Assembly: GCA_008017155.1 (NCBI GenBank)
Contig: SSGX01000014.1
Location: forward strand, 31,344 to 95,343
Direction: 5' to 3'
Source of the DNA: Neisseriales bacterium
GTDB taxonomy: Bacteria; Pseudomonadota; Gammaproteobacteria; Burkholderiales; UBA11063
DNA: 64,000 nucleotides
Shown in pieces: positions 36,449-47,528 of this stretch; the stretch's first letter is position 1; each line of letters opens with the position of its first letter. The position numbers were made by a program, and so were the translations under genes. The notes under the pieces are model-generated. The model was not told where the DNA came from. It saw nothing but the letters and a program-made list of their open reading frames with translations, and ran no database searches.

Positions 36449-38803
36449 ATGATTGAATTTGAATTAGATGGTAAAGCAGTAAAAGGTGAACAGGGCGCTA
36501 CAGTCCTTGAAGTCGCTTTACGTGAAGGTAAATATATCCCTCACTTCTGTTACCACAAAAAATTATCAATAGCGGCAAATTGCCGCATGTGTCTGGTTGA
36601 AGTTGAAAAAGCCAGAGGTCCAGTCCCAGCTTGTGCTACTCCAATTACCGAGGGTATGAAAGTTATGACTGCTTCCAAGATGGCAGTAGAAGCGCAAAAA
36701 GGGGTAATGGAATTTCTTTTGATTAATCACCCGCTTGATTGCCCGATTTGTGATCAGGGTGGTGAATGTCAGTTACAGGATTTAGCTGTAGGCTATGGAC
36801 GTTCAGAATCAAGATTTCATGAAGAAAAGCGTGCGGTAACAGATAAGGATCTTGGTCCATTAGTTCGTACCAAAATGACACGTTGTATTCACTGTTCACG
36901 TTGTGTTCGTTTTACTGATGAAATCGCTGGTTATCAAGAATTAGGCATGAGTTATCGTAATAACCATGTTGAAGTAATGCCATTTTTAGGTAAGACAGTT
37001 GATAGCGAATTATCAGGTAATATCATCGATATTTGCCCAGTAGGTGCGCTAACGTCAAAACCATTTCAAGATACGGCAAGAACTTGGGAGTTATCACGGC
37101 GTAAGACTGTATCTCCACATGATGCATTAGGTAGTAATCTGGTAGCGCAAATTGATAAATATCATAAAGTAGTTCGCGTATTACCTTATGAAAATGAAGA
37201 TATTAATGAATGCTGGATTTCTGATCGCGATCGCTATAGTTATGAAGGTTTATATCACGAAGAGCGTGCGACTAACCCGATGATCAAGCAAGATGGCAAA
37301 TGGATTAAAGTTGATTGGGAAACTGCTATTGATTACGCAGCAAAAAGTATGGCTGGCGTTAAACATGATCATGGTAGTGATGCGATTGGTGTTTTGGCAT
37401 CAGCTATTTCAACTACTGAAGAATTACACTTATTACAAAAAGCTATGCGTGGAATTGGGGTTAGTAATCTAGATTATCGTTTGGATATGACTGATTTCAA
37501 TCTCGATGGTAAAGTTGAAGGTGTTAGTTATCTTGGTTCTAGTATAAATGAACTAGCTAATAGTAAATCAGTATTGGTAGTAGGTAGCGTACTTCGCGAA
37601 GAACAACCATTGATTGCACAACGTTTGCGTCAGGCAGCCAAAAAAGGAACCGAATTACACACAATCAATGTAATTAAAGAAGACCTTCTGGCAAAAGTGA
37701 TGACACAGTCGGTAGTTGATCCACGGAAACTAAGCTATAAACTTGCTCAAGTGCTTAAATACGTAAGTGAGATTACTGGAAAATCAACTGAAATTAATTT
37801 GACTAATGTTGATACTTGTTCAAAAGCAAAACAGATTGCTGAAAGTTTAGTTAAAAATCAAGGTACAATTATCTTGGGTCGTGTTGCACGGACTCTTCCT
37901 GACTATTCTAAAGTAGTAATTTTGGCACAAGAAATAGCTAATCTTACTGGTGGACATTATGGAGTTTTACCTTCATTAGCAAATGAAGTGGGTGCACAAT
38001 TAGTTGGCTTTACCCCATATCGCGCTGCATTTAACGGCTATAATGCCAAAGGCTTAAATGCTAGGGAAATGCTTGAAAGTCCACGTAAAGGTTATGTATT
38101 ATTTAATACTGAGCTTGAATTAGATAGTTTCAGCTCACAAGCTGCAATAGCCGCACTTAGCAAAGCAGAATCAGTAATTGCTATGACGGCTTATATTAGT
38201 GAAGATATGTTTCAATATGCAGATGTGATTCTTCCAGTTACTCCATTTACCGAAACCGCAGGGTCATATGTAAATATGGAAGGTAAATGGCAGAAATTTA
38301 ATGGTGTAACTCGCCCAATGGGTGAAGCTAAGCCAGCATGGAAAGTAATCCGTGTTTTAGCAAATAAATTCAATCTTGATGGATTTGATCATAATAGCAT
38401 TGAAGATGTTCGTTCGGAAATAGCTAATTTAAACGATACTGCAAGTTATCTGAATAATAAGGTAAAAGTAGAGCCAGTTTCAGTAAATAAACCTGACTTA
38501 AATGGGTTAGTTCGTTTTGCAATTACTGGTATTTATAATGCAGATAGTATTACTCGTAGGGCAAATGCATTACAGCAAACTCCATGGGCTAAACTACCAA
38601 CATTGACTGTATCGCCAGTTTTAGCTGAAAAACTAAGTTTTAAAGCAGATGCTAATGTTACTGTTAAGCAGTCACATGCTCAGAAACAATTTAATCTGGC
38701 TGTATGTGAAACTATTCCGGAAACCATGGTGTTATTAGCTAAAAATCAAAGTACAATTGGGTTTGCTGGTACCTATGATCCAATTGAATTAAGTTTGGCT
38801 TAA
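36449..38803 (+). CDS. nuoG: NADH-quinone oxidoreductase subunit G
   Basis: 784 residues, the 75-kDa subunit with the chain of Fe-S clusters. A ferredoxin-like 2Fe-2S domain has CYHKKLSIAANCRMCLVEV and a distal Cys in PACATP. Then follow the His/Cys ligands of N5 in DHPLDCPICDQGGECQLQD-like context and the N4 motif RCIHCSRCVRF. The rest is a degenerate molybdopterin-oxidoreductase domain. AGGA lies upstream of the ATG. Confidence 0.96.
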   Translation: MIEFELDGKAVKGEQGATVLEVALREGKYIPHFCYHKKLSIAANCRMCLVEVEKARGPVPACATPITEGMKVMTASKMAVEAQKGVMEFLLINHPLDCPICDQGGECQLQDLAVGYGRSESRFHEEKRAVTDKDLGPLVRTKMTRCIHCSRCVRFTDEIAGYQELGMSYRNNHVEVMPFLGKTVDSELSGNIIDICPVGALTSKPFQDTARTWELSRRKTVSPHDALGSNLVAQIDKYHKVVRVLPYENEDINECWISDRDRYSYEGLYHEERATNPMIKQDGKWIKVDWETAIDYAAKSMAGVKHDHGSDAIGVLASAISTTEELHLLQKAMRGIGVSNLDYRLDMTDFNLDGKVEGVSYLGSSINELANSKSVLVVGSVLREEQPLIAQRLRQAAKKGTELHTINVIKEDLLAKVMTQSVVDPRKLSYKLAQVLKYVSEITGKSTEINLTNVDTCSKAKQIAESLVKNQGTIILGRVARTLPDYSKVVILAQEIANLTGGHYGVLPSLANEVGAQLVGFTPYRAAFNGYNAKGLNAREMLESPRKGYVLFNTELELDSFSSQAAIAALSKAESVIAMTAYISEDMFQYADVILPVTPFTETAGSYVNMEGKWQKFNGVTRPMGEAKPAWKVIRVLANKFNLDGFDHNSIEDVRSEIANLNDTASYLNNKVKVEPVSVNKPDLNGLVRFAITGIYNADSITRRANALQQTPWAKLPTLTVSPVLAEKLSFKADANVTVKQSHAQKQFNLAVCETIPETMVLLAKNQSTIGFAGTYDPIELSLA

Positions 38804-38812
38804 GGGGGCAAT

Positions 38813-39859
38813 ATGGAATTTTTACAACATTATTTAGGACATGATCTTGCTTTTGCCATCTGGCATTTGATCAAGGCTGTACTGACCATTGTACCCTTAA
38901 CTCTATCTGTTGCTTACCTTACTCTGGCAGAACGTCGGATTCTGGCATTCATGCATGCGCGGATTGGAGCTAACCGAGTTGGACCATTTGGGTTATTTCA
39001 GCCATTTGCTGATTTATTCAAATTTGTGTTTAAGGAAATTATTGTTCCTTATAAAGCGTCACGTGGTGTATTTTATTTTTCACCGATTATTATTCTTTTT
39101 TGTGCGCTTTCATGTTGGGCAGTAATTCCATTTAATCCAGAATTGTATTTTACTGATGTAAATGCTGGGTTATTATACGTAATCGCGGTATCTTCACTTG
39201 GGGTTTATGGAATTATCTTGGCAGGTTGGGCTGGTAATTCTAAATATTCATTCCTTGGGGGAGTGCGGGCAACGGCACAGATGATTTCGTATGAATTGGC
39301 AATGGGCTTTGCTTTGATTGCGGTTATTATGGTATCAGGTAGTCTGAATTTTATTGATATAGTAAATAGTCAGGCATATGGTAAATTTGCAGGATCAATT
39401 TTCTCTTGGAATCTTATTCCTTTATTTCCAATGTTCTTGGTTTATCTTATTTCAGGTGTTGCTGAGACCAACCGTGCTCCGTTCGATGTTTGTGAAGGTG
39501 AGTCAGAGATTGTTGCTGGGTTCCACGTTGAATATTCGGGTACTCCGTTTGCCTTATTTATGCTAGCTGAATATGCTAATATGTTCTTAGTTTCAACTTT
39601 GACTGCAATAATGTTTCTTGGTGGTTGGTTATCACCATTCCCTCGGAATTGGGGTATACTTGGACATGAATCAATGGCATGGTTGGTAATTAAGGTATTA
39701 ATACTATTATTTGGTTTTATCTGGTATCGTGCAACATTTCCACGTTATCGCTACGATCAGATTATGCGTTTAGGTTGGAAAATATTTTTACCAATTACCC
39801 TAGTCTGGATTTTTGTTATAGCTGTATGGATGGTTTCTCCATTCACTATTTGGAAGTAA
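38813..39859 (+). CDS. nuoH: NADH-quinone oxidoreductase subunit H
   Basis: 348 residues, eight transmembrane helices. NuoH/ND1 forms the entry to the quinone chamber between the two arms. Motifs: [66 protein letters not shown] and [25 protein letters not shown] lies upstream of the ATG, 9 bp after nuoG. Confidence 0.97.
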   Translation: MEFLQHYLGHDLAFAIWHLIKAVLTIVPLTLSVAYLTLAERRILAFMHARIGANRVGPFGLFQPFADLFKFVFKEIIVPYKASRGVFYFSPIIILFCALSCWAVIPFNPELYFTDVNAGLLYVIAVSSLGVYGIILAGWAGNSKYSFLGGVRATAQMISYELAMGFALIAVIMVSGSLNFIDIVNSQAYGKFAGSIFSWNLIPLFPMFLVYLISGVAETNRAPFDVCEGESEIVAGFHVEYSGTPFALFMLAEYANMFLVSTLTAIMFLGGWLSPFPRNWGILGHESMAWLVIKVLILLFGFIWYRATFPRYRYDQIMRLGWKIFLPITLVWIFVIAVWMVSPFTIWK

Positions 39860-39863
39860 AAGT

Positions 39864-40343
39864 ATGAAGAGATTTTTTAAAACTTTTTTGCTTGGTGAGT
39901 TATTAAAAGGGATGGCAGTAACTTGGCGTGTCATGTTACGTCCAAAGCCAACTATTATTTATCCAGAGGAAAAAACTCCACAATCTCCTCGCTTTCGTGG
40001 ATTACATGCATTACGTCGCTATCCAAATGGTGAAGAGCGTTGCATTGGTTGTAAACTTTGCGAGGCAGTATGTCCGGCACTAGCAATCACGATTGATATT
40101 CATGAACGGGATGATGGTACTCGTCGTACTACTCGTTATGATATTGATCTGATTAAGTGTATTTATTGTGGTTTTTGTGAAGAAGCGTGTCCTGTTGATG
40201 CAATTGTCGAGACACCAATTCACGAGTATTACGGTGAAAACCGTGGTGATTTGCATTATACCAAAGAAATGCTTCTAGCTATTGGTGATAAATACGAAAG
40301 TGTTATTGCTAAAGTTAAAGAAGCAGATCATAAGTATCGCTAA
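39864..40343 (+). CDS. nuoI: NADH-quinone oxidoreductase subunit I
   Basis: 159 residues, the 23-kDa subunit with two 4Fe-4S clusters (N6a, N6b) bound by [12 protein letters not shown] and [12 protein letters not shown]. An amphipathic N-terminus docks to the membrane arm. The gene begins four bases after nuoH with only a weak ribosome binding site. Confidence 0.97.
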   Translation: MKRFFKTFLLGELLKGMAVTWRVMLRPKPTIIYPEEKTPQSPRFRGLHALRRYPNGEERCIGCKLCEAVCPALAITIDIHERDDGTRRTTRYDIDLIKCIYCGFCEEACPVDAIVETPIHEYYGENRGDLHYTKEMLLAIGDKYESVIAKVKEADHKYR

Positions 40344-40352
40344 GAGGTTAAT

Positions 40353-41000
40353 ATGGATATAGTAAGTGTATTATTTTATGTTTTTGCAGCGATACTGTTA
40401 TTTAGTGGCTTTAGGGTTATTACCGCTAAAAATCCGGTTCATGCTGCGTTATTTCTAGTTTTAGCATTTGTAACTTCAGCCTGCCTATGGATGATGTTAA
40501 ATGTTGAGTTTTTGGCACTAACATTGATTCTAGTTTACGTTGGTGCTGTAATGGTACTATTCTTATTTGTGGTCATGATGCTTGATGTTGATCTTGAGTC
40601 ATTACGCAAAGGATTCTGGAAAAATATGCCATTAGCACTAGTTTTGGGGGTGGTTGTACTACTTGAGATGTTACTCGTGATAGTAAAAAACCCGGTTGTA
40701 ACAAGTGTTGCTAATGTTGATCCAGAGAGTAAGATCAGTAATGCTAATAAGCTTGGTTGGGTATTATACACACAGTATTCGTACCCGGTTGAATTAGCTT
40801 CAATGATCCTTTTACTAGGCTTGGTAGTTGCAGTAGCTCTTACCCTACGTAAGACTGATAAGCAAGCTAAATATCAAAATATTGCCGCACAGGTTGCGGT
40901 TGATAGCAAAACTAGGTTTACAATGGTTAAGATGGCAGCGGAAGTTGAAGAAATTTCTAGCGCAGAAAATAAACAGGAAACAGCAGGAGACAAACAATGA
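40353..41000 (+). CDS. nuoJ: NADH-quinone oxidoreductase subunit J
   Basis: 215 residues with about five transmembrane helices, including the ND6-type segment [26 protein letters not shown]. The C-terminal tail after about residue 175 is soluble and charged. GAGG precedes the ATG. Its stop overlaps the nuoK start (ATGA). Confidence 0.96.
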   Translation: MDIVSVLFYVFAAILLFSGFRVITAKNPVHAALFLVLAFVTSACLWMMLNVEFLALTLILVYVGAVMVLFLFVVMMLDVDLESLRKGFWKNMPLALVLGVVVLLEMLLVIVKNPVVTSVANVDPESKISNANKLGWVLYTQYSYPVELASMILLLGLVVAVALTLRKTDKQAKYQNIAAQVAVDSKTRFTMVKMAAEVEEISSAENKQETAGDKQ

Positions 41001-41302
41001 TAGGAATGAATCATTATCTTATTTTGTCGGCAATACTGTTTGCTATTTCGGTTATGGGTATTTTTCTAAACCGTAAAAATATCATAGTAGTATTACTATC
41101 AATTGAATTAATGCTTCTTGCGGTTAATTTCAATTTTGTTACTTTTTCAAGTTTTTTGCATAATGTTGCCGGGCAGATTTTTGTATTTTTTACTTTAACG
41201 GTAGCAGCGGCAGAATCGGCAATTGGTCTTGCAATATTGATTATTCTATTCCGTAATTTACGGTCAATCAATGTTCGCGATATGGATCAGCTTAAGGGCT
41301 AA
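40997..41302 (+). CDS. nuoK: NADH-quinone oxidoreductase subunit K
   Basis: 101 residues, three transmembrane helices. ND4L signature: [19 protein letters not shown] with the conserved proton-channel Glu, and [13 protein letters not shown] with the second Glu. It starts on the ATGA overlap with nuoJ, so it is translationally coupled. Confidence 0.97.
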   Translation: MIGMNHYLILSAILFAISVMGIFLNRKNIIVVLLSIELMLLAVNFNFVTFSSFLHNVAGQIFVFFTLTVAAAESAIGLAILIILFRNLRSINVRDMDQLKG

Positions 41303-41319
41303 TTTTTAAGGGTAGCAAA

Positions 41320-43326
41320 ATGAGTAGCATGCATTTATATTTGACAATTATACTGGCTCCCTTGGTTTCATCAACTCTGGTTGGGCTTTTTGGCTGTGCA
41401 CTTGGTAAAAAACTAAGTCAGCTGCTATGTATTCTGGGCGTACTAATTTCAACAGTATGTTCGGTGGTGGTTTTAAATCAAGTTTTAAGTAATGGATTAT
41501 ATTTTGATGGTCCATTATATACTTGGCTAACAGTTGGTAATCAGACTTATTCTGTAGGTGTATTAATTGATAGTTTAACTGCAACAATGCTTACAGTTGT
41601 AACTTCTGTATCATTGATGGTGCATATTTATACTATCGGTTATATGGCTGGTGAAGATGGTTATACCAGATTTTTTAGTTATATTTCATTATTCACCTTT
41701 ATGATGATCATGCTGGTAATGTCTAATAACTTCATCCAACTATTCTTTGGTTGGGAAGGTGTTGGTTTAGTATCTTATCTGCTGATTGGATTTTACTTTA
41801 AACGTGAATCAGCTATTTTTGCCAATTTGAAAGCATTTCTGATTAACCGTATTGGTGATTTAGGATTCTTGCTTGGAATTGGCTTGGTACTTGCTTACTT
41901 TGGTACTTTGAATTATGCTGAGGTTTTTGCAAAATTAAATGAAATTACTGGGCAAACCTTTCTTGGTACTGGTTGGAGTGTTATAACTGTAATTTGTTTA
42001 TTGCTTTTTGTCGGTGCGATGGGTAAATCAGCGCAGTTTCCATTACATGTATGGCTTCCTGACTCAATGGAAGGTCCAACACCAATCTCAGCATTGATCC
42101 ATGCGGCAACGATGGTAACTGCTGGGATATTTATGGTTGCACGTTTGTCACCAATGTATGATTTATCTGAAACAGCTTTGTCGTTTATCGCGATAGTTGG
42201 TGCCATTAATGCCTTATTTCTTGGCTTACTTGGGCTTATCCAAAATGATATTAAGCGAGTTGTTGCTTATTCAACTTTATCTCAATTAGGGTACATGGCT
42301 GTTGCTTTGGGTTGTGGGGCTTACTCGGTTGGTATTTTTCATCTGATGACCCATGCCTTCTTTAAAGCATTACTATTCTTGGCTGCAGGTTCAGTAATAG
42401 TCGGAATGCACCATGAACAGGATATGCGTAAGATGGGTGGTTTATGGAAATATATGCCAATTACCTATCTTGTAACAATCGTTGGTAATCTGGCGTTAGC
42501 TGGTATTCCTCCGTTTGCTGGGTTTTTCTCGAAAGACATGATTCTTGAAGCAGCTGAAAATGCACATCATCATGGTTTATTTGGTAGCTCCTTTGTGGTC
42601 TTCTGTGTTTATGCAGCAGTATTTGTGACCGCATGTTATAGCTTCCGTCAATTATTCATGACTTTCCATGGTGAAGAAAGATTCCGTCATTCACATAATG
42701 ATCACCACGGTCATGATGATCATGGGCATCATGGTCCGGTAGAACCACATGAATCTCCTTGGGTAATTACTGTTCCATTGGTGCTTCTAGCAATTCCGTC
42801 AGTTATCATTGGTTGGGTTGCATTTAGTAAATTTGTACCGGGTGATTTTTATCAGAATGTTATTTTTAATGCGGAGTTCTTTAAAGAGTTTACGGGCGAG
42901 GCAATGGCAAAAGGTGAATTATCACCAATTGCAATGATGATCCATTCCTTATCTAGTCCGCCAGTTTACTTGGCTTTATCTGGAATTATTGCCGCATACG
43001 TCGCACATAAATCACCTGCTTTTGTTGCTGCTATTAAAGCAATCTTCAAGCCAGTAATTTATGTAATGGAACGCAAATATTTTATGGATGATTTATTCAT
43101 AAATCTATTGGCTCCTCTAGGTCGTGGTATTGGTAAAGTATTGTGGTCAATTGGTGATGTTTTATTGATTGATGGGTTAATTGTTAATGGTTCAGCCAGA
43201 GTCATTGGAGTATTTTCTAAAATATTCCGCCGTGCTCAGACTGGATATGTAAATAGTTATGCAACATTTATGGTACTAGGTATATTGATTCTTCTTACCT
43301 TCTGTACCGGTTTAATCTTGCATTAA
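41320..43326 (+). CDS. nuoL: NADH-quinone oxidoreductase subunit L
   Basis: 668 residues, an antiporter-like proton-pumping subunit with the lateral helix at the C-terminus. Key motifs: FFGWEGVGLVSYLLIGFY with the Glu of TM5, GKSAQFPLHVWLPDSMEGPTPISALIHAATMVTAG with the Lys, and HAFFKALLFLAAGSVI. A His-rich cytosolic loop (HSHNDHHGHDDHGHHGP, about residues 450-467) precedes PHESPWVITVPLVLLAIPSV, as also seen in other betaproteobacterial NuoL proteins. Confidence 0.97.
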   Translation: MSSMHLYLTIILAPLVSSTLVGLFGCALGKKLSQLLCILGVLISTVCSVVVLNQVLSNGLYFDGPLYTWLTVGNQTYSVGVLIDSLTATMLTVVTSVSLMVHIYTIGYMAGEDGYTRFFSYISLFTFMMIMLVMSNNFIQLFFGWEGVGLVSYLLIGFYFKRESAIFANLKAFLINRIGDLGFLLGIGLVLAYFGTLNYAEVFAKLNEITGQTFLGTGWSVITVICLLLFVGAMGKSAQFPLHVWLPDSMEGPTPISALIHAATMVTAGIFMVARLSPMYDLSETALSFIAIVGAINALFLGLLGLIQNDIKRVVAYSTLSQLGYMAVALGCGAYSVGIFHLMTHAFFKALLFLAAGSVIVGMHHEQDMRKMGGLWKYMPITYLVTIVGNLALAGIPPFAGFFSKDMILEAAENAHHHGLFGSSFVVFCVYAAVFVTACYSFRQLFMTFHGEERFRHSHNDHHGHDDHGHHGPVEPHESPWVITVPLVLLAIPSVIIGWVAFSKFVPGDFYQNVIFNAEFFKEFTGEAMAKGELSPIAMMIHSLSSPPVYLALSGIIAAYVAHKSPAFVAAIKAIFKPVIYVMERKYFMDDLFINLLAPLGRGIGKVLWSIGDVLLIDGLIVNGSARVIGVFSKIFRRAQTGYVNSYATFMVLGILILLTFCTGLILH

Positions 43327-43336
43327 GGATAGAGTA

Positions 43337-44824
43337 ATGATGAATTATTTGCTAAGTTTAACGATATGGACGCCAATTATTTTTGGTCTCATTACTTTAT
43401 TAATAAACAAGAATGATTGTTTGGCACGTTATTTTGCTCTTTTGGGCTCAATAATTGCCTTTCTGTTTTCATTAATTGTATTTTTTAGTTTTGACTCTAC
43501 AGCAACTGCAATGCAGTTTCAGGAAATGTGGCCTTGGGTTGGTAGCTTAAATATTAATTATCACTTAGGTGTAGATGGTATTTCAATGCCTTTTGTGGTA
43601 CTAAATAACTTTATTACTGTACTGGTAATTCTTGCTGGTTTCAAGGTTATTAAGCATAAAGTGTCTTTGTATAATAGCATGTTTCTAATGATGACTGGGT
43701 TCATTTCTGGTTCATTCTGTGCTTTAGATGCAATTTTATTCTATGTATTCTTTGAAGCGATGCTTATCCCGATGTACCTGATTATTGGGGTATGGGGAAG
43801 CTCAAACCGTGTATATGCTGCAATCAAGTTCTTTTTATATACCTTAATCGGTTCGTTGCTGATGTTGGTTGCTTTGATCTATTTGTACTTCAAGAGTAAT
43901 GGTAACTTTGAGATCCTTAGTTACTATAAATTACCGTTAAGTATTACTGCGCAAACACTTATTTTTATTGCCTTCTTTATGTCTTTTGCGGTAAAAGTTC
44001 CAATGTGGCCATTACATACATGGTTACCAGATGCCCATCCGGAAGCACCTACTGGTGGTTCAATGGTACTTGCTGCAATTACACTTAAAATTGGTGGTTA
44101 TGGTTTCTTGCGGTTTATTCTACCAATTGTCCCAGATGCTTCACGTGAGCTTGCAGGTCTAATGGTAGTATTATCGTTGATTGCTATCGTTTATATTGGT
44201 TTGGTAGCCGTTGTTCAGAAAGATATGAAAAAATTGGTGGCTTACTCATCAATTTCACATATGGGATTTGTTACTTTGGGTTGCTTCTTGTTTGCTAATG
44301 GCACATTAAATACATGGGCGGTAGAAGGGGCAATTACCCAGATGATTTCGCACGGGTTTGTATCTGCTGCAATGTTCTTCTGTATAGGTGTAATGTATGA
44401 TCGTGTTCATTCCCGTAATATAGCTGACTATGGTGGTGTTGTTAATAAAATGCCTGTATTTGCAGCATTCTTCATGCTGTTCGCGATGGCTAATTCTGGA
44501 TTGCCTGGTACCTCTGGGTTCGCTGGTGAATTTATGGTAATCATGGGAGCAGTTGAGACGAATTTTGTGGCAGCAATTCTTGCTGGACTAACTCTGATCT
44601 TGGGTGCTGGCTATACTCTATGGATGTACAAACGGGTAGTATTTGGTGATGTTGTTAATAGCCATGTGGCAGAGATGGATGATGTTAGTAAGCGCGAATT
44701 TCTGATTCTGGCTATTTTGGCTCTAGCCGTGATTGTAATGGGTGTATGTCCAAATATATTTGTAGCCAAAATGCATGCTAGCGTTGAGCAGTTACTGACT
44801 CAAGTTACATTAAGCAAAATTTAA
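43337..44824 (+). CDS. nuoM: NADH-quinone oxidoreductase subunit M
   Basis: 495 residues, an antiporter-like proton pump. Motifs: HLGVDGISMPFVVLNN, FFEAMLIPMYLIIG with the channel Glu, VKVPMWPLHTWLPDAHPEAPTGGSMVLAAI with the Lys, and VAYSSISHMGFV. AAGGA lies seven bases before the first ATG; a second in-frame ATG follows directly. Confidence 0.97.
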   Translation: MMNYLLSLTIWTPIIFGLITLLINKNDCLARYFALLGSIIAFLFSLIVFFSFDSTATAMQFQEMWPWVGSLNINYHLGVDGISMPFVVLNNFITVLVILAGFKVIKHKVSLYNSMFLMMTGFISGSFCALDAILFYVFFEAMLIPMYLIIGVWGSSNRVYAAIKFFLYTLIGSLLMLVALIYLYFKSNGNFEILSYYKLPLSITAQTLIFIAFFMSFAVKVPMWPLHTWLPDAHPEAPTGGSMVLAAITLKIGGYGFLRFILPIVPDASRELAGLMVVLSLIAIVYIGLVAVVQKDMKKLVAYSSISHMGFVTLGCFLFANGTLNTWAVEGAITQMISHGFVSAAMFFCIGVMYDRVHSRNIADYGGVVNKMPVFAAFFMLFAMANSGLPGTSGFAGEFMVIMGAVETNFVAAILAGLTLILGAGYTLWMYKRVVFGDVVNSHVAEMDDVSKREFLILAILALAVIVMGVCPNIFVAKMHASVEQLLTQVTLSKI

Positions 44825-44833
44825 GCAAGGTAG

Positions 44834-46285
44834 ATGATGATGTTGACTTATCCGAATTTAATTCCGGTTTTACCCGAACTGTTTATGGCATTTATGATCG
44901 TATTAATTCTGATCGTTGATGCCTTTACTTCAGAGTCGAAAAAAGGTATTAATCTAGTACTTACCTTGCTGACGCTGGCTGGATGTTTTATTATTCAGAA
45001 AATTATTGACCGTGGTGTTACCCAGCTAACTTTCAATAATATGTTTATTCTTGATGGTATAGCTACGGGCACTAAGATGTTTACTTATCTGTTTTCATTC
45101 GTGGCCGTTTTATATGTAAAACGTTATGTTTGTGATAAACAGATGCTTAAAGGTGAATTCTACGCAATTTTTCTCTTTGCAGTGCTTGGCATGATGGTGA
45201 TGATTTCTGCTGATAATATGCTAGTCTTATATGTTGGACTTGAGCTATTATCATTGGCATTGTATGGTTTAATTGCTTTACAGCGTGATAGTGTAAAAGC
45301 GACTGAATCGGCAATGAAGTTTTTCATTCTTGGTGCACTAGCTTCAGGTATGCTACTTTTTGGTATTTCCTTTATCTATGGTGGTACTGGTGGATATTTA
45401 CAGCTTGAGTATATATTAAAAGCGATGCTCAGCCAAAATGACACCAATGGTGCATTACTGGTATTCGGTCTGGTATTTATCGTAGCAGGTCTGGTATTCA
45501 AACTTGGTTTAGTACCATTCCATATGTGGGTGCCTGACGTTTATGAAGGTTCTCCTCTAGCAGTTACGACGATCATCGGTAGCCTGACTAAAATTGCGGC
45601 TGTTGTATTTATTATTAGATTCTTGATTGGTGGATTAGTATTATTAAATCCATATTGGTCAATAATGTTGCTTTTATTGGCGTTGTTATCATTATTTTTC
45701 GGAAATATTATTGCAATAGCTCAGACTAATATCAAACGCCTCTTGGGTTACTCAACTGTATCACATATGGGGTTTGTTGCGTTAGGTTTGGTTACCGTTA
45801 ATGTAGATGGGGTTTCAGCAACTTTATTTTATATCGTAACATACTCTCTAACTGCACTTGCTGGCTTTGGTGTTTTAACTATGCTTTCACGCGATGGCTT
45901 TGAATGTGAAAATCTAGATGATCTTAAAGGACTAAGTAAAACTAATCCGGTTTATGCTGGTTTATTACTCTTAGTAATGTTCTCAATGGCTGGTATTCCA
46001 CCACTGGTTGGGTTCTATGCTAAATTGAAGATCTTAGCGGCTTTGGTAGCAAGCGGTTATATCCCTGCCGCGGTATTTGCGGTAGTAATGTCATTGATTG
46101 GTGCATTTTATTATATCCGAGTGGTTAAAGTAATGTACTTTGATGAGCCGGTTAAGGAAATAGTTCCAGCCGATACATGTGTTTTTAGTAGAACTATCTT
46201 ACTGGTTAATGGAGCATTATTGGTTATAATTGGCATCTTCCCAACTATGGTTATGATGTATTGTAATCAATTAATAACAGGCTAA
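44834..46285 (+). CDS. nuoN: NADH-quinone oxidoreductase subunit N
   Basis: 483 residues, the third antiporter-like pump. Motifs: MLVLYVGLELLSLALYGLIA with the Glu, FKLGLVPFHMWVPDVYEGSPLAVTTIIG with the Lys, and LLGYSTVSHMGFVALG. Three consecutive ATG codons (44834, 44837, 44840) begin the frame; AAGG at 44827-44830 is best spaced for the third. It ends the operon, followed by a strong terminator. Confidence 0.96.
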   Translation: MMMLTYPNLIPVLPELFMAFMIVLILIVDAFTSESKKGINLVLTLLTLAGCFIIQKIIDRGVTQLTFNNMFILDGIATGTKMFTYLFSFVAVLYVKRYVCDKQMLKGEFYAIFLFAVLGMMVMISADNMLVLYVGLELLSLALYGLIALQRDSVKATESAMKFFILGALASGMLLFGISFIYGGTGGYLQLEYILKAMLSQNDTNGALLVFGLVFIVAGLVFKLGLVPFHMWVPDVYEGSPLAVTTIIGSLTKIAAVVFIIRFLIGGLVLLNPYWSIMLLLLALLSLFFGNIIAIAQTNIKRLLGYSTVSHMGFVALGLVTVNVDGVSATLFYIVTYSLTALAGFGVLTMLSRDGFECENLDDLKGLSKTNPVYAGLLLLVMFSMAGIPPLVGFYAKLKILAALVASGYIPAAVFAVVMSLIGAFYYIRVVKVMYFDEPVKEIVPADTCVFSRTILLVNGALLVIIGIFPTMVMMYCNQLITG

Positions 46286-46308
46286 TTGGATCAAATCTGG
46301 ATTTAGTT

Positions 46309-46335
46309 AAAAGTCGTACGTTTGTACGGCTTTTT
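46309..46335 (+). terminator. Terminator of the nuo operon
   Basis: AAAAGTCGTAC (46309-46319) pairs with GTACGGCTTTT (46324-46334), one T-G wobble, loop GTTT, T-run. Confidence 0.9.
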
Positions 46336-46344
46336 CTTTGTATA

Positions 46345-46374
46345 TTGACAGAAAAACTGCTAGTGAGCTAGAAT
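46345..46374 (+). promoter_or_regulatory. Sigma-70 promoter of the nucleotide-sugar cluster
   Basis: A consensus -35 TTGACA (46345-46350), 18-bp spacer and -10 TAGAAT (46369-46374) lie just after the nuo terminator and about 80 bp before the WbpB-like gene. A second perfect TATAAT at 46421-46426 has only a weak -35 and may be an alternative start. Confidence 0.65.
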
Positions 46375-46453
46375 ATTTAAGTTATGGTTATTCCAGATTT
46401 CAAAGATCTCCGGCATGTAGTATAATTATGTAAATTATTTCAGGAAAGCTAGA

Positions 46454-47515
46454 ATGCTACAAAAATATAAGCCGATAACAGGAAGAAAGATTAAATTTGC
46501 ATTGGTGGGTTGCGGTCGGATTGCAGCAAATCATTTTGGGTCAATAAATCAACATGCTGAGAATTGTGAATTGGTTGCAGTATGTGATGTTAATTCTGAG
46601 CGTGCAAATAAAGTAGCCACAGAAAATAATGCTAAGGCTTATTATAGTTTGGATGAAATGCTTGAAGCCGGTGGGTTTGATGCGGTTATCCTTACCACCC
46701 CAAGTGGCTTACATCCGGTACAGACAATTGCCTGTGCTGAAGCTGGTTTTCATGTGCTGACTGAAAAACCTATGGCTACCAGAATGTCCGATGGCATAGA
46801 AATGGTTAAGGCTTGTGATAAGGCTGGAGTTCGCCTTTTTGTAGTTAAACAAAATCGTCAGAACGCAACTATCCAGATGGTTAAAAAAGCTATTGAAGCT
46901 GGTCGTTTTGGACGGATTTATTCGGTTGCATGTAATGTATTCTGGACTAGACCGCAAGCATATTATGATCAAGACGCTTGGCGTGGAACCTGGGAATTTG
47001 ATGGTGGGGCATTTATGAATCAAGCTTCACATTATGTTGATTTAATGGAGTGGCTAATTGGTTCGGTGGAGTCAGTACAAAGCTATACCGCAACTCTTGC
47101 AAGAAATATTGAAACTGAAGATAGCGGTGTCGTTGCGATAAAATATCGCAGTGGCGCATTAGCAACTATGAATGTTTCGATGTTAACCTATCCGAAGAAT
47201 TTAGAAGGTTCTTTAACCATAATTGGTGAAAAGGGAACGGTACGAATCGGTGGTGTAGCGGTAAACAAAATCGAGCACTGGGAGTTTGAAGATAAGCGTC
47301 CAGAAGATGATTTAGTAACAGAAGCCAGTTATGCTACGACTTCTGTATATGGCTTTGGGCATCCGCTTTATTATGAAAATGTAATTGCAACATTACAGGG
47401 TAAGGCACAACCATTAACTGATGGGCGTGAAGGGTTACGTTCGCTTGAATTACTTATTGCTATTTATATGTCCGCCAGAGATGGTAAAAAAATATCCTTA
47501 CCATTAGTTTACTGA
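46454..47515 (+). CDS. wbpB: Gfo/Idh/MocA oxidoreductase, WbpB/WlbA-like (UDP-GlcNAcA 3-dehydrogenase)
   Basis: 353 residues. The Rossmann motif [14 protein letters not shown] and the family motif [11 protein letters not shown] are clear. [19 protein letters not shown] and [18 protein letters not shown] follow the WbpB/WlbA pattern. These enzymes oxidise UDP-GlcNAc-uronic acid at C3, the second step towards UDP-ManNAc(3NAc)A. The WbpA-like gene six positions downstream makes the substrate, which supports the assignment. The later steps (WbpE aminotransferase, WbpD acetyltransferase, WbpI epimerase) are not in the window. Confidence 0.75.
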   Translation: MLQKYKPITGRKIKFALVGCGRIAANHFGSINQHAENCELVAVCDVNSERANKVATENNAKAYYSLDEMLEAGGFDAVILTTPSGLHPVQTIACAEAGFHVLTEKPMATRMSDGIEMVKACDKAGVRLFVVKQNRQNATIQMVKKAIEAGRFGRIYSVACNVFWTRPQAYYDQDAWRGTWEFDGGAFMNQASHYVDLMEWLIGSVESVQSYTATLARNIETEDSGVVAIKYRSGALATMNVSMLTYPKNLEGSLTIIGEKGTVRIGGVAVNKIEHWEFEDKRPEDDLVTEASYATTSVYGFGHPLYYENVIATLQGKAQPLTDGREGLRSLELLIAIYMSARDGKKISLPLVY

Positions 47516-47528
47516 TCGAGAGATAACC

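Noticed and set aside
42673..42741. His-rich loop in NuoL as a metal-binding novelty
   Set aside because: His-rich insertions at this position before PHESPW are known in betaproteobacterial NuoL, so it is a family feature.
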